Assembly (NCBI GenBank): GCA_017165825.1
Contig: CM029377.1
Location: forward strand, 27,176,233-27,240,232
Source: Hepsetus odoe
Taxonomy: Eukaryota > Chordata > Actinopteri > Characiformes > Hepsetidae
Direction: 5' to 3'
Length of the DNA: 64,000 bases
Both the position numbers and the translations under genes were made by a program. The notes beneath the pieces are model-generated. The model had not been told where the DNA came from. It saw nothing but the letters and a program-made list of their open reading frames with translations, and searched no databases. This document shows positions 46,557 to 57,058 of the stretch, piece by piece. Every line of letters starts with the position of its first letter. Position 1 is the first letter of the stretch.

Positions 46557-46870
46557 CAGTGGTACCTTGACTTACGAGTGTGACAACTAAGGAGTATTTC
46601 GAGAAAGAAAATTTGCTAGATGGCGCAGTGAAGAACATCTGCCCACCGTTCCGGGTCTCACTGGTTCACTTTAAGTGGTTCGCTTGGAGCAGAAGCTCAG
46701 TGTTGTGTTCACATCTGTGCTGCAGTTATTTTGCAAAACATCATTTTTCCAACCATGTGTTCGAAGTAATTTAGGAGGGAGAAACACTAGAGTGCAGAAA
46801 CACTCAGGAGCTTCAACTTGATCTGATCTTAAAAAGCAATCTGTCCACTTGTACAAGTTATGAATAATAA
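46557..46870 (+). mobile_element. Possible pogo/Tigger-like DNA transposon fragment
   Basis: Starts CAGTGGTACCTTGACTTACG, which resembles the terminal repeat of Tigger/pogo-group elements. No opposite terminus or transposase was found. Confidence 0.4.
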
Positions 46871-46874
46871 AGTT

Positions 46875-47435
46875 TAATGACTCATGTTTTTACCATAAAA
46901 ACACCACAACAACAAAAATAATAATAATAGTAAAAATAGTAACAACAACAATGATGGTAATAATAATAGTAGTAGTTATTATTATTATTATTATTATTAT
47001 AACAATAATAAAAAAGGGTGACAAAGACCTTCCGATGGGTCCTGTATAATTATTATTACCTTTTCTAATTGAAGTGCTTGGTCCAGGACCCCCAGAAGAG
47101 GGGAAATCAGAAGTAACAAAATATTCACTTTGTTTACACTTTATTTTAGTAGGACACTGTAGGTGCTCATATTGTATTAAAATAAAATTCAGCTGAAAGC
47201 TAAATCAAAAATGTCAATTAAAAAAATAAAAATTAGGGAATTAAGTGGAAGCCAAAGTCAGATAAGTTAGTATGTGTGTGTCTTATTGCAGTTAAAGACC
47301 AGTTCCACCAACCTGTTACAGGACACTCAAAGGCAGGATTGCTCTACCAGATGAAGGCCCTTGTAAGGCTGAAAGACCACAGTCACTCTGGCCACAAACT
47401 CACTGTCCCTTCCTCATCTTATGATTGATTAACCA
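46875..47435. other. Low-complexity and unassigned DNA
   Basis: 46910-47010 is an imperfect AAT/ATT trinucleotide stretch. 47290-47330 (AAAGACCAGTTCCACCAACC) faintly recalls a receptor neck unit but is too short to call. Confidence 0.4.
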
Positions 47436-47439
47436 TTGA

Positions 47440-47642
47440 CATTTACGGCATTTAGCAGACGCTCTTATCCAGAGCAACTTACATGTCCTAATTACAGGGA
47501 CAGTCCCCCTGGAGCAACTCAGGGTTAAGGGTCTTGCTCAGGGACCCAGTGGTGGTAGTGCTAGAGGTGGGATTCAAACCTGGGACCTCTTGAACCATAG
47601 GTCCATAGGCAAGTATCCTACCACTGGACCACCACCACCCTT
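47440..47642 (-). mobile_element. SINE family C, well preserved
   Basis: Full reverse copy, from ACATTTACGGCATTTAGCAG through GGGATTCAAACCTGGGACCT to CCACTGGACCACCACCACCC. Confidence 0.8.
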
Positions 47643-47782
47643 GACCAGTGGACATCCATAAGTTTGTGTCTATAAATACAAAATCTGCTCTGAAAATAAT
47701 ACTATTATATCTTTAGAGCAGAAAGAGGAGTCTAGCATTATTGAACTGTAGATCATCAGAGCATGCGTACATGAACACTTGC

Positions 47783-47950
47783 TGCAGTGGTGGTCTAGGG
47801 GTTAAGGCTAAGACTAGACTAAGGACCGGAAGGTTCTGAGTTTGAATCTTGGACTAATAAATTGGTACTCTCGAGGGGTTGAAAGCAGAGGATGCATTTC
47901 GTTGTGTGTGCTGAATTCACCTTCACAATTGTCAGTGATAAAAGCCTTAG
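47783..47950 (+). mobile_element. SINE family A, diverged
   Basis: Has the tRNA-like head GCAGTGGTGGTCTAGGGGTT and a degraded body; ends near TTGTCAGTGATAAAAGCC. Confidence 0.5.
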
Positions 47951-47954
47951 AAAA

Positions 47955-49500
47955 CAATGTTACAACAGAAAGAGATTTTACTTTACAACCAGTTTGGCAA
48001 AATTCAAAAGCTTAAAAGTTTGAGAACCTTTAATAATTTTTATTTATTTTTCAGGGTCAGTTGTCACTATTTTTGTCATTAGCTTTTAATTGGGTGGGTT
48101 TTACTCCTCTGTACAGCTGAAGCTTTGAGATGTTGATGGGTTCCCACACATTTCAGGACCTCCCCCTTTCGTTTGAAAATTGCAGTAGTTGCAGCAGAGA
48201 GAGGTGCTGACTCAAAAACAGCTGTTCCTAGAGACTCACATACTTGAACCACTCACAAATATGTATTATTGGAATGTTTTCTCGATAAATAAATGAGCAG
48301 ATATAGGTTTCTTGCTGTGCTTTTAGAATGTGTATGTTTAAATGCAGAAATTATAATGGGTTCACAAACTTTCATGCAACACCAAATCTAAAAACTCACA
48401 AACTCGCAAAGAATTTACCGTAAAAAAATGACAAAGAACTTCCAATCCAATTTTATGGCTGTTAAAAATACAGATTTTAAATTACTTAAAAGACTAAATA
48501 TGTCTCACATTCATTAAAGATATTAACCTGACTGTGCAAAGTCAGGATGTATAATAAATAGTTGTGCAAACATTATACTGGCAACATACAAAGAAACAGG
48601 CACCGACCCAGTTTCTGGTGCACAATGTGTGTGAGGGACAGTGTGTGAGGGACAGTGTGTGAGGGACAGCAGGTGACAGACAGCACACGAGGGAAGCACA
48701 GCCCAGAGTGACAGTGTGTGTGACGGAAGCGCGGTCAGTGGTGAGACTCGTCTCTTTGCTGCTGCACCACGAGATTCTCCCTGTACTTGAACAAGAAAAG
48801 TTGCAAATTCAACAATTTGTATCATAAAATTGATCAGAATGATTTGAATCAAACAGAAAACAAATTTATAACACAGAACAGTGGACACTTTTTTTTGATC
48901 ATTATTAATTTTCTTTTCATGATGTCATGTGACCTGCATCCCCTGAAACCCTGCTGTCTGTCAGCCATCCACGACTCATAAGTGTCCAACACAACATTAC
49001 AGCCACAACATTAAACCCACTGACAGGTGATGTGAATAAGCACATAACTACAACATCTGTCAAGTGAAAGTGACTAACATTGGGCATATTTTGAAAGTTA
49101 GAAAAATGTCTTGTGTGGCGTTTCTGGTATGCAGAGATAAGTATATATCAAAAGTGATCCAAGTGATCCAATAGGTGAAGCACTGACATGATCATGGCGA
49201 CCAGTTGATGTTCATAGGATTTGAAGCTGTCCAGTGTGGTCCAGAAAAAATAGTAGAACAAGTTGCTGAAAATGTTTCTGCTGAAAGATGTCAGAGCATC
49301 ACAGTGGCTCTGTATGAGGTTGGATAGAGGCAGAGCAGTCAAAAGTCTCATCCTGAACTCTGTTCACTGCCAAAACACCTGCAGAGAAGATCTGAATATG
49401 AGATGAGGATCATTAAGCAGTGGAAGAAGATGATACCTAGGTTTCTGCTTACTTAGGGATCAAATGGAAGTTGGATGTTTTATGGGAAGATGGCAAGCTG
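47955..49500. other. No gene seen; one dispersed repeat
   Basis: 48600-48680 holds a short tandem GTGTGTGAGGGACA repeat. 48738-48830 matches 25770-25845. The 121-codon minus frame at 48888-48523 spans this repeat and has no domain, so it is not called. Confidence 0.4.
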
Positions 49501-49506
49501 GAAATC

Positions 49507-49714
49507 ATTTACATTTACAGCATTTAGCAGACGCTCTTACCCAGAGTGACTTCCATGTCCTGATTACAGGGACAGTCCCCCCCTGGAGACACTCAGGGTT
49601 GAGGGTCTTGCTCAGGGATCCAGTGGTGGTAGTGCCAGAGGTGGGATTCAAACCTGGGACCTCTTGAGCCATAGGTCCATAAGCAAGTAGCACCACTGGA
49701 CCACCGCCACCCTA
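49507..49714 (-). mobile_element. SINE family C
   Basis: Reverse copy, from TTTACAGCATTTAGCAGACG to CCACTGGACCACCGCCACCC. Confidence 0.8.
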
Positions 49715-49849
49715 TCAAATTGGTTTGATATTCTGGGGAATGTTCTACTGGGAAAGACTGGGTCTTGACATGTATGTGAATTTTACTTTGACACATAGCT
49801 GTTAATGGTAACTGTGTTTCCTAATTCAGTGGTTTCTCTCAAGAGGGTT

Positions 49850-51600
49850 TGCAGACTGTTTCAAAGATTTCAAAGTATTGACATGGCTAACAAATCTCAA
49901 TCTGATGAGCCTCTGTGGGGTTTGCTGGAAACCAAGTACATTCTAAGGCTCCACAGTTAATGTCTTGGTGCTAGATAACACAAATGGCATTTTTCAAACC
50001 CATATAGACCCATCGGGGTAGTGAAAAGGGTCTTATCCCTGTTCTAATCTGCTATTTCAACTTGCCAATCTGGACCTGCCAAGTCCAAGGAAGAAAAATA
50101 CTTTGAAATTAGCAAGGGCCTCAAGCAAGAGCTAGGCATCTACCCCACATGTGACAGCATCCTTATTGGTTACAGTGTTCAGCTTTAATCTAATTAAAAC
50201 GCAAGGAACCATCCTTCTTGCAGACCAAAACCAAAGCCAAAACCTGGCAAATGAAGCTGGGAAAGCCTCAAAATGGGTGGAAAACACAGAAGCTGTAGAC
50301 ACTCAGGCACTTGCAGACTTGCAAGGAAATCAGATGGTGGAAGATATTGTAACAACAACACTTATTTCCAGCATACACAAATAATATCCATATCTAGAAT
50401 GGGTTGCTGATGCACTTATAAACAAAAGTACTTCTCCCAACTTCACATTCATAAGGCCATAATCCACATAAGGAAACATCAATCCATTCGCTGCCTGTAA
50501 GTTCATTAGTGTGGCTTCCTCCACAGTATTGTTCCTCACCCTGGGAACTTGTGATAGATGGCCTCTGGCATAAGAGAAGTTCTGACCCTGTGTCTATTAA
50601 ACGTTCCACTTCTGTACCATTACAATGTACAATCACTAAAGGCTATGCCAGTAAGGGTAATGGGGTTGGGTAGGACCCTGTAACTCCATCAGATAGCTGG
50701 GCCTTGCTGTCAGGGAGTATGAATTACTCATTTAGTTTAAAGCTGGTGAGGTAGTGCTATAAAATCAGGCACCATGCCCAGTCTACTTGCAACCTCCACA
50801 AATGGGCTACCCTTGGTCATCCCACTGAAAGCAGAAGCAATGTTACTACTAGTTCATGGGGTTCAGGGGTGCTGGAGGTGGACCTGGAGCGTGCATTGGT
50901 CAGGTGGGTCCAAATTAATTCTTTATAGCAATGTCGGACAGGGCAGGCAATTTGGCTTAGAAAACCTTAGCTCCTGCAGCTATGCCACCATCTTTTTCTT
51001 AAAGGCTCCTATTACTCTGTGAACATTCTGCAGCATTGTATACCAGTTTGCCTCTATTTTGGAGCCATCAATAACTAAAACCATTGTTGAATGTGGTACA
51101 TGGTAATGTGATGGAACCCAGTAGGGAAACATACAGTGGCCCCAGACACACTGTAGACAGTCATGACTAAAGATGTAGTAAAACACCCAAAACAAAGCAA
51201 CGACGTACAGCTGGATCTTAGCTGACATTCACAAGAATGGGACAAAATATAAAAACATAAGCGACTGACCAGGAAAAAAAATTCTGATAACATGAAACTA
51301 GGTTTGATTGTAAGTGTAAGTTAAACAGAACCACATAACACTTGTTAACTCACTTAATACCCTTGTCTTTGCAGTCTAATGTGGATTATTATTGTTCTAC
51401 AGATTAAGCACCAACTGGCGAGCCTTAACATGAGCATGATAAGCACTGTGCTCAGAAAATGCAGTGTTTGACTTTCTGTTGTACTCACTGGAGCATTCAT
51501 GCCCACCCTACAACTAGCTCTGAACTGGGAATAGTTACTGTACAGTCTATCTTCCCAGAAGCTGACAGAGTTGTTAGAAACAGTGCTCTGCAAAGACACA
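49850..51600 (-). mobile_element. Ty3/gypsy-like element relic, family G
   Basis: Read on the minus strand from 51600. An LTR-like stretch (51600-51110) is shared with 22788-23275. A gag-like part follows (KIEANWYTMLQNVHRVIGAF near 51060), then a zinc-knuckle-like ICGGCK...GH (about 50790). A retropepsin core, CNGTEVERLIDTGSELLLC, lies in the open frame 50636-50394 and carries the catalytic DTG. A last RT scrap (about 50090-49950) matches the MGLYGFEK region also seen at 29600. All frames carry stops outside these blocks. The right-hand LTR is not found. Confidence 0.55.
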
Positions 51601-51988
51601 GGCTGTCAGTTTCAGTTTCCTCTTCAATTACATTTTAACTTGATTTCTAGTTTCATTAATTCCATTATTTGGGTTATTTATTAGAGCTGCAAATCTAAAA
51701 TCTAACAAACACTGCAACATTAACTGTAGATATGAGGAAATTAATATGAGTCTGAATACTTTTAAAGGCCTTGACCCAGAGATGCAGGACACCAGTATAA
51801 AGTGAAACCCAAACTTGCCTATAGGCTCTGAATCCTGGCAGAGGAATCACATTTAAATATCTAATAATCGGAAACAAAACACTAGTTTTACAGGATCCTC
51901 TTATATTATCTACACAGACACAGAAGAGCAGATAAAGAAAAGGGCTTCTGAAAGTGTTGCATGGTTTGCACGGTTGGCTCTGACCTCA

Positions 51989-52019
51989 ACTTCCTGTCCT
52001 GAGAACAGTCTATATATCA
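51989..52019 (+). promoter_or_regulatory. Conserved promoter block of an orphan receptor exon
   Basis: ACTTCCTGT (ETS/PU.1-like, 51989-51997) lies 12 bp upstream of a TATA-like CTATATATCA (52010-52019). The surrounding CCTCAACTTCCTGTCCTGAG is repeated almost exactly upstream of the intact minus gene, at the same distance from its TATA-like box. Confidence 0.6.
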
Positions 52020-52128
52020 CGCAATACTACAAATAAAACACAATCAAGAAAGTGGAGATTGTAGTGGAAACCGAACATCTCCCATTTAAACAAAAATAAA
52101 AATTAAATCAATAGAGATCAGAAGGAAG

Positions 52129-52276
52129 ATGGATGAGGATGTATATGTGAATTCTGGAACTAGAGAACAGAAAAGATTGACTGATTCTAGCAGGAATTCA
52201 TATGAGGATAACTATACAAATGAAGATGTTCCAGAAACTTTTGTGGATAGAAGACATAAAGCAACAATGACCTCAG
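52129..52276 (+). pseudogene. Orphan receptor exon 1 with lost splice donor
   Basis: Open tail exon reading MDEDVYVNSGTREQKR, SSRNSYEDNYTNEDVPETFV and DRRHKATMTS. It is close to exon 1 of the intact minus gene and retains a promoter block. The donor that is CAG|GTACAC or CAG|GTATAA in paralogues is CAG|ATACAC here. A CA tract follows at once, then SINE and LINE sequence. No TM or CTLD exon follows before 56263. It cannot make a receptor as it stands. Confidence 0.75.

Positions 52277-52277
<1 letters not shown>

Positions 52278-52356
<79 letters not shown>
52278..52356. repeat. (CA)n microsatellite abutting exon 1
   Basis: About 78 bp of CA, starting in the former donor site of the orphan exon. 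Confidence 0.95.
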
Positions 52357-52360
<4 letters not shown>

Positions 52361-54025
52361 GTTCGAACCTGCAACCTTTTGGCCCTTCAGCAAGTATCCT
52401 ACCACTAGACCTTACCTCTCCATATTAGTGGAACAGCTCAGGTTTGATGGTTTAGAGACAAGAGAAGCGACATTGCGTTGGTTTGGCAAGGCTGCCAGGC
52501 AGGGGGAGAAGAAGAAATATCACTTCAGAGTATCACTTTATTAACTGTGATAATCCTAAGAACTTTAACTATAACACATCTTAACATTAAGATTCACACT
52601 AATAACAACAACAAATCCAAAACCATCCCACTTTGAGTGACCATGTTCCACCTTAAAAACTGATGTTCTACCTTCTACATATTAAATATGTTACACAGAT
52701 CTAGACCTAACCCAGCCACTAGGGATGCACAAGCCAGTGTATTTCTTCGTGCCGGTCCCAAGCCCGGGTAAACGGGGAGGGTTACGTCAGGAAGGGCATC
52801 CGGTGTAAAACTTTGCCAAATCAATATGCGGACAATGATACAGAATTCCATACCGGATCGGTCGAGGCCCGGGTTAACAACGACCGCCATCAGTGCTGTT
52901 AGCCTACAGGGTGCTGGTGGACACTGGACTACTGTTGGCCAAAGAAGAAGAAGAAGAGGAGGAAGGCATGTCCAGAGGGAGAAGGAGAGAAAGAAGGAGA
53001 GGAGAGTGGAAGTGAGGGTAGGGACTTTGTATGTTGGCAGCATGACTGGTGAAGGTAGAGAATGAGCTGATATGATGGAGAGAAGGAAGGTTGATCCTCT
53101 GTGTGTGAGAGACTAGATGGAAGGGTAGTAAGGCCAGGTGTATTGGAGGAGGGTTTAAACTGTTCTACCATGGTGTGGATAGAAGGAGGAATGGAGTAGG
53201 TGTTATCCTGAAGGAAGAGTATGTGGAGAGTGTTTTGGAAGTAAAGAGGGTGTCAGGGAGGGTGATGAGTTTGAAGCTGGAAGTTGAAGGTGTGATAATG
53301 AATGTTGTTAGTGCTTATGCTCCACAAGTTGGTTGTAAGAGGAAAGAGAAGGAAAAATTCTGGAGTGAGTTAGATGGTGTGACAGAGAGTGTACCCAGGG
53401 GAGAGAGAGTGATGATTGGTGCAGATTTTAATGGTCATGTTGGTGAAGGGAACAGAGGTGATGAGGAGGTGATGGGTAGGCATGGTGTCAAGGAGAGGAA
53501 TGCTGAAGGTCAGATGGTTGTAGAAAAAGGATGGAAATGGCTGTAGTTAATACTTATTTTAAGAAGAGGGAGGAGCACAGGGTGACGTATAAGAGTGGAG
53601 GAAGATGCTCACAGGTGGATTATATTCTTTGCAGGAGGGTCAGTTTGAAAGAGATCAGAGACTGCAAAGTAGTGACAGGGGAGAGTGTAGCTACACAGCA
53701 TAGGATGGTGGTCTGTAGGATGACCTTGGAGGTCAAAAAGAAGAGGAAAGTGTATGAGAATTGTATGAGAGGTTGGACAGTAAAGAGGGAGAAAAGGACC
53801 TTTACCGATTGGCTAGACAGAGAGACAGATCTGGGAAAGATGTGCAGCAGGTCAGGGCGATTAAAGATAGAAATGGTAACGTACTCACAGGTGAACAGAG
53901 CGTGTTGAGCAGATGGAAGGAATACTTTAAGGAGCTGATGAATGAAGAAAATGTGAGAGAGAGAAGACTGGATGATGTGAGAAGAGTGAACCAGGAAGTG
54001 CAGCAAATAAACAAGATGGAAGTGA

Positions 54026-54272
54026 AAACCCTTGTCATTGTGAGGTCACAGCACTGCACACCATGAACCACAACGAAATCGGACCTCTGCTTTTAACCCA
54101 TGCACACAAACACCATGCAGCAGTGGGCAGCTATTGAAAGTGCCTGGGGAGCAGTGAGGGGGATGGTACCTTGCTCAGGGGTACCTCAGGGCAACCTACT
54201 TGTGAGGGAATCTAACCCACAATCTTCCGATGCAGGGCAACTCCCTAACCACTAGGCCACCGCTGCCCCGTA
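54026..54272 (-). mobile_element. SINE family A inside the LINE
   Basis: Reverse copy, from CATTGTGAGGTCACAGCACT to CCTAACCACTAGGCCACCGC. It interrupts the LINE frame between NKMEVKT and AAMKRMKNGKAVGPDD. It was inserted after the LINE. Confidence 0.8.
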
Positions 54273-54625
54273 AGGGCAGTAATGGCAGCGATGAAGAGGA
54301 TGAAGAATGGAAAGGCTGTTGGACCGGATGACATACCAGTGGAAGCATGGAGATGTTTAGGGGAGATGGCAGTTGAGTTTCTGACCAGATTGTTTAACAC
54401 AATCTTGGCAAGTGAGAAGATGCCTGAGGAGTGGAGACGAAGTGTACTGGTACCGATCTTCAAGAATAAGGGTGATGCACAGAGCTGTAGTAACTATAGA
54501 GGGATAAAGTTGATCAGCCACACCATGAAGTTATGGGAAAGAGTAGTAGAAGCTAGGTTAAGAAAAGAGGTGAGGATTAGTGAACAGCAGTATGGTTTTA
54601 TGCTGAAAAGAGAACAACAGATGCA

Positions 54626-55714
54626 ATGTTTGCTCTGAGGGTGTTGATGGAGAAGTACAGAGAAGGTCAGGAGCTGCATTGTGCCTTTGTGGATTTGGAG
54701 AAAGCATATGACAGGGTGCCTAGAGAGGAGTTGTGGTTTTGTATGAGGAAGTCTGGTGTTACAGAGAAGTATGTGAGAGTAGTTCAGGATATGTTTGATG
54801 GCAGTGTAACAGTGGTGAGATCTGCAGTGGGAGTGACGGATGCATTTAAGGTAGAGGTTGGATTACATCAAGGATCAGCACTGAGCCCATTCTTGTTTGC
54901 AGTAGTAATGAACAGGTTGAGGGACGAGGTTAGACAGGAGTCTCCGTGGACGATGATGTTTGCTGATGATATTGTGATCTGTAGTGAGAGTAGGGAGCAG
55001 CTTGAGGAGAACCTGGAGAGATGGAGATATGCTCTGGAGAGGAGAGGAATGAAAGTGAGTAGGGCAAAGACAGAATACATGAGTGTGAATGAAAGGGAGG
55101 AAAGTGGTGTGGTTAGGATGCAGGGAGTGGAGGTAACAAAGGTGGAGGAGTTTAAATACTTGGGATCAACAGTTCAGTGTAACGGCGAGTGTGGAAGAGA
55201 GGTGAAGAAGAGAGTGCAGGCAGGTTGGAATGGGTGGAGAAGAGTGGCTGGAGTGATTTGTGACAGACACGGACCAGCTAGAGTAAAAGGGAAGGTTTAC
55301 AGGACAGTAGTGAGACCAGCTATGTTGTATGGGTTGGAGACGGTGGCACTGACGAAAAGGCAGGAGGCGGAGCTGGAGGTGTCAGAGTTAAAGATGCTGA
55401 GATTTTCGTTGGGTGTGACGAGGATGGACAGGATTAGAAATGAGTATATTAGAGGGACAGCTCAGGTTAGACGTCTTGGAGACAAAGTTAGAGAAGCAAG
55501 GTTGCGTTGGTTTGGACATGTGCAGAGGAGAGACGATGATTATATTGGAAGGAGGATGTTGAAGATGGAGCTGCCAGGAAAGAGGAGAAGAGGAAGACCA
55601 AAGAGGAGGTTTATGGACGTGGTGAGAGAGGACATGCAGGTGGTCGGGTTGAAGCAGGAAGATGCAAAAAACAGGAAGAAATGGAGACAGTTGATCCGCT
55701 GTGGCGACCCCTAA
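54626..55714 (+). CDS. RTE-like LINE reverse transcriptase, C-terminal frame
   Basis: A 362-aa open frame covering RT palm and thumb and the C-terminal extension. Motif A is FVDLEKAYDRVP (about residues 22-33), followed by HQGSALSPFLF and the catalytic box MFADDIVIC (about residues 109-117). The C-terminal part has LRWFGHVQRRDDDYIGRRML and a basic RGRPKRRFMD. It lacks the fingers and endonuclease, which lie in other frames upstream, so it is not expected to act alone. Confidence 0.8.
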   Translation: MFALRVLMEKYREGQELHCAFVDLEKAYDRVPREELWFCMRKSGVTEKYVRVVQDMFDGSVTVVRSAVGVTDAFKVEVGLHQGSALSPFLFAVVMNRLRDEVRQESPWTMMFADDIVICSESREQLEENLERWRYALERRGMKVSRAKTEYMSVNEREESGVVRMQGVEVTKVEEFKYLGSTVQCNGECGREVKKRVQAGWNGWRRVAGVICDRHGPARVKGKVYRTVVRPAMLYGLETVALTKRQEAELEVSELKMLRFSLGVTRMDRIRNEYIRGTAQVRRLGDKVREARLRWFGHVQRRDDDYIGRRMLKMELPGKRRRGRPKRRFMDVVREDMQVVGLKQEDAKNRKKWRQLIRCGDP

Positions 55715-55973
55715 ACGGGGGCAGCCGAAAGAAAAAGAAGAAGATTAGACTGCTGCTCTGTACAGTCTAGTTACAACACTGCTGCTCTGTTCCACACATA
55801 TTCTTGCACATACTGCCTGTCTCTTGTCAGATGAATGTCTTGTCTTGTGTTCTATGTCATGTTTGATGTTGGCTTATGTGTAGCTCCATGGTCCTGGAGG
55901 AATGTTGTTCCCTTTTTACTATGTACTGTGTATATGATGGAAATGACAATAAAACCTTCTTAGTTGAAGTGAC

Positions 55974-56234
55974 GGGGCGGTGGTGGCCTAGTGGTTAGGG
56001 TGTTGGCCGCGTGATCGGAGGATCGGGGGTTCAAACCCCTTTCCGATGGGTTGCCCTGAGGTACCCTTGAGCAAGGTGCCGTCCCCGTCTCGCTCCTCCC
56101 TGCGATGGGCTGGCGACCTGTCCAGGGTGCGTCCCCCGTCCTCGCCCTGTGTGCACTGGCTTGCTGTGTGCTGTGTGCACCAGCACTCCCCCGCGACCCC
56201 GTTTGGGACAAGTGGCAGATAATGGATGGATGGA
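55974..56234 (+). mobile_element. SINE family B with 13-bp target duplication
   Basis: TAGTTGAAGTGAC occurs at 55961-55973 and 56235-56247, fixing both ends. Complete forward copy: head GGGGCGGTGGTGGCCTAGTG, box B GGGGGTTCAAACCCC, body GATGGGCTGGCGACCTGTCC and the tail ATGGATGGATGGA. It inserted into the 5' flank of a receptor tail exon; the duplicated site is the TTGAAGTGAC seen at 17110 in the intact paralogue. Confidence 0.9.
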
Positions 56235-56262
56235 TAGTTGAAGTGACACGTATCAGAGCAGA

Positions 56263-56463
56263 ATGGAGATTAAAAAGAATGTATATGCCAATAAAGGAAT
56301 GACTACAGAAAACAGATCTGATTCAGATGACAGTAAGAATATATATCAATATGTTTACATGAATGAGGACAACATAGAGACCAGCAACAACAAAAGGAAC
56401 TGTGGTCCAAATTCAGAGAAGAACACACCCATTAAAATTACTGACAAAGAGAAGAAAATCTAA
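56263..56463 (+). pseudogene. Orphan receptor exon 1 truncated by a SINE
   Basis: Reads MEIKKNVYANKGMTTENR, NIYQYVYMNEDNIETSNNKR and NSEKNTPIKITDKEKKI, then TAA. It is a close paralogue of the tail exon at 17135-17366. The exon is cut before its donor by the body of a family A SINE (56464-56600), after which intron 1 homology resumes (GCCGGTGAGAAACTGACAAC, compare 17406). No TM or CTLD exon follows on +. Confidence 0.8.
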
Positions 56464-56600
56464 GCAAGGTACCATCCCTGTCACTGCTCCCTGGGCGTTG
56501 GTGTTTGGATGGGTTAAATGCAGAGCTCCAATTTTGTTGTGGTTCACTGTGTGCTGTGCTGTGACCTTGCAATGACAAGAATAGTCTCCTTCAATTTCTT
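56464..56600 (+). mobile_element. SINE family A, 5'-truncated
   Basis: Begins at GCAAGGTACCATCCCTGTCA and ends TTGCAATGACAAGAATAGTC. It replaces the last bases of the receptor exon and its splice donor. Confidence 0.75.
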
Positions 56601-57014
56601 CCGATTTCTTCCAATTTCAGGCCGGTGAGAAACTGACAACCTGTTCAGTGTGTTTGTCTTGTGCACTATTAGCACTGATTCATGCTCCAGTCACTTTGGG
56701 GATCCTGGTTAGAGAAAACTTCCCTGGTTAAAAGTTCTCTCAAAGGACAAAAGGGATAGATTCACAGAACCACATGAAGTCATGACTGACTGAAAAAAAA
56801 AGATATGTCTGTGTCTCAGCCTAAACTTTCAATCTGGAAAAATACTTTTGTTTAACAAACTGAACAGTAAGGGATGTATGTGGTTCACTGTAAAATGTCA
56901 GTTAAACACTCCTGCAGTGCTGCGGCACCCTCACTTCCCACACTCCTCTAACAAGAGAAATGTATCCAAAAAGCACAAAATAGCACACATTTCAGTATAT
57001 TTCAGAATCATATT

Positions 57015-57020
57015 TTTATT
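57015..57020 (-). terminator. Polyadenylation signal of the intact - receptor
   Basis: AATAAA on the minus strand, 38 bp after the stop codon. Such a short 3' UTR is unusual, so a later signal may be used. Confidence 0.4.
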
Positions 57021-57058
57021 TCATTCATAATTTAAACAGGAATTTCTGCTGGTCTTTT

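Larger units (their letters stand above)
52710..55745 (+). mobile_element. RTE-like LINE, long but inactive
   Basis: Starts near CCAGCCACTAGGGATGCACA and ends with GGCGACCCCTAAACGGGGGC and an AAG-rich tail. Endonuclease: VVSAYAPQVG, GADFNGHVGEGNRG (53175-53546) and VDYILCRR (53531-53908 frame). Finger region: YERLDSKEGEKDLYRLARQR (53761-54020). RT: GPDDIPVEAWRCLGEMAVEF and SCSNYRGIKLISHTMKLWER (54282-54638). It continues as FVDLEKAYDRVPREELW, GLHQGSALSPFLFAVVM, TMMFADDIVICSESREQ and RNEYIRGTAQVRRLGDKVRE to the stop at 55714. Breaks: frameshifts at about 53540 and 54625, a deletion near 53755 that removes the linker between endonuclease and RT, and a SINE at 54026-54272. The last 362-aa frame keeps the catalytic FADD. 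Confidence 0.85.

Noticed and set aside
47290..47340. Possible receptor neck scrap
   Set aside because: Only about 20 bp match, below what can be told from chance.
48523..48888. 121-aa minus ORF with hydrophobic stretches
   Set aside because: It overlaps a short tandem repeat and a dispersed repeat also found at 25770. No domain or splice support.
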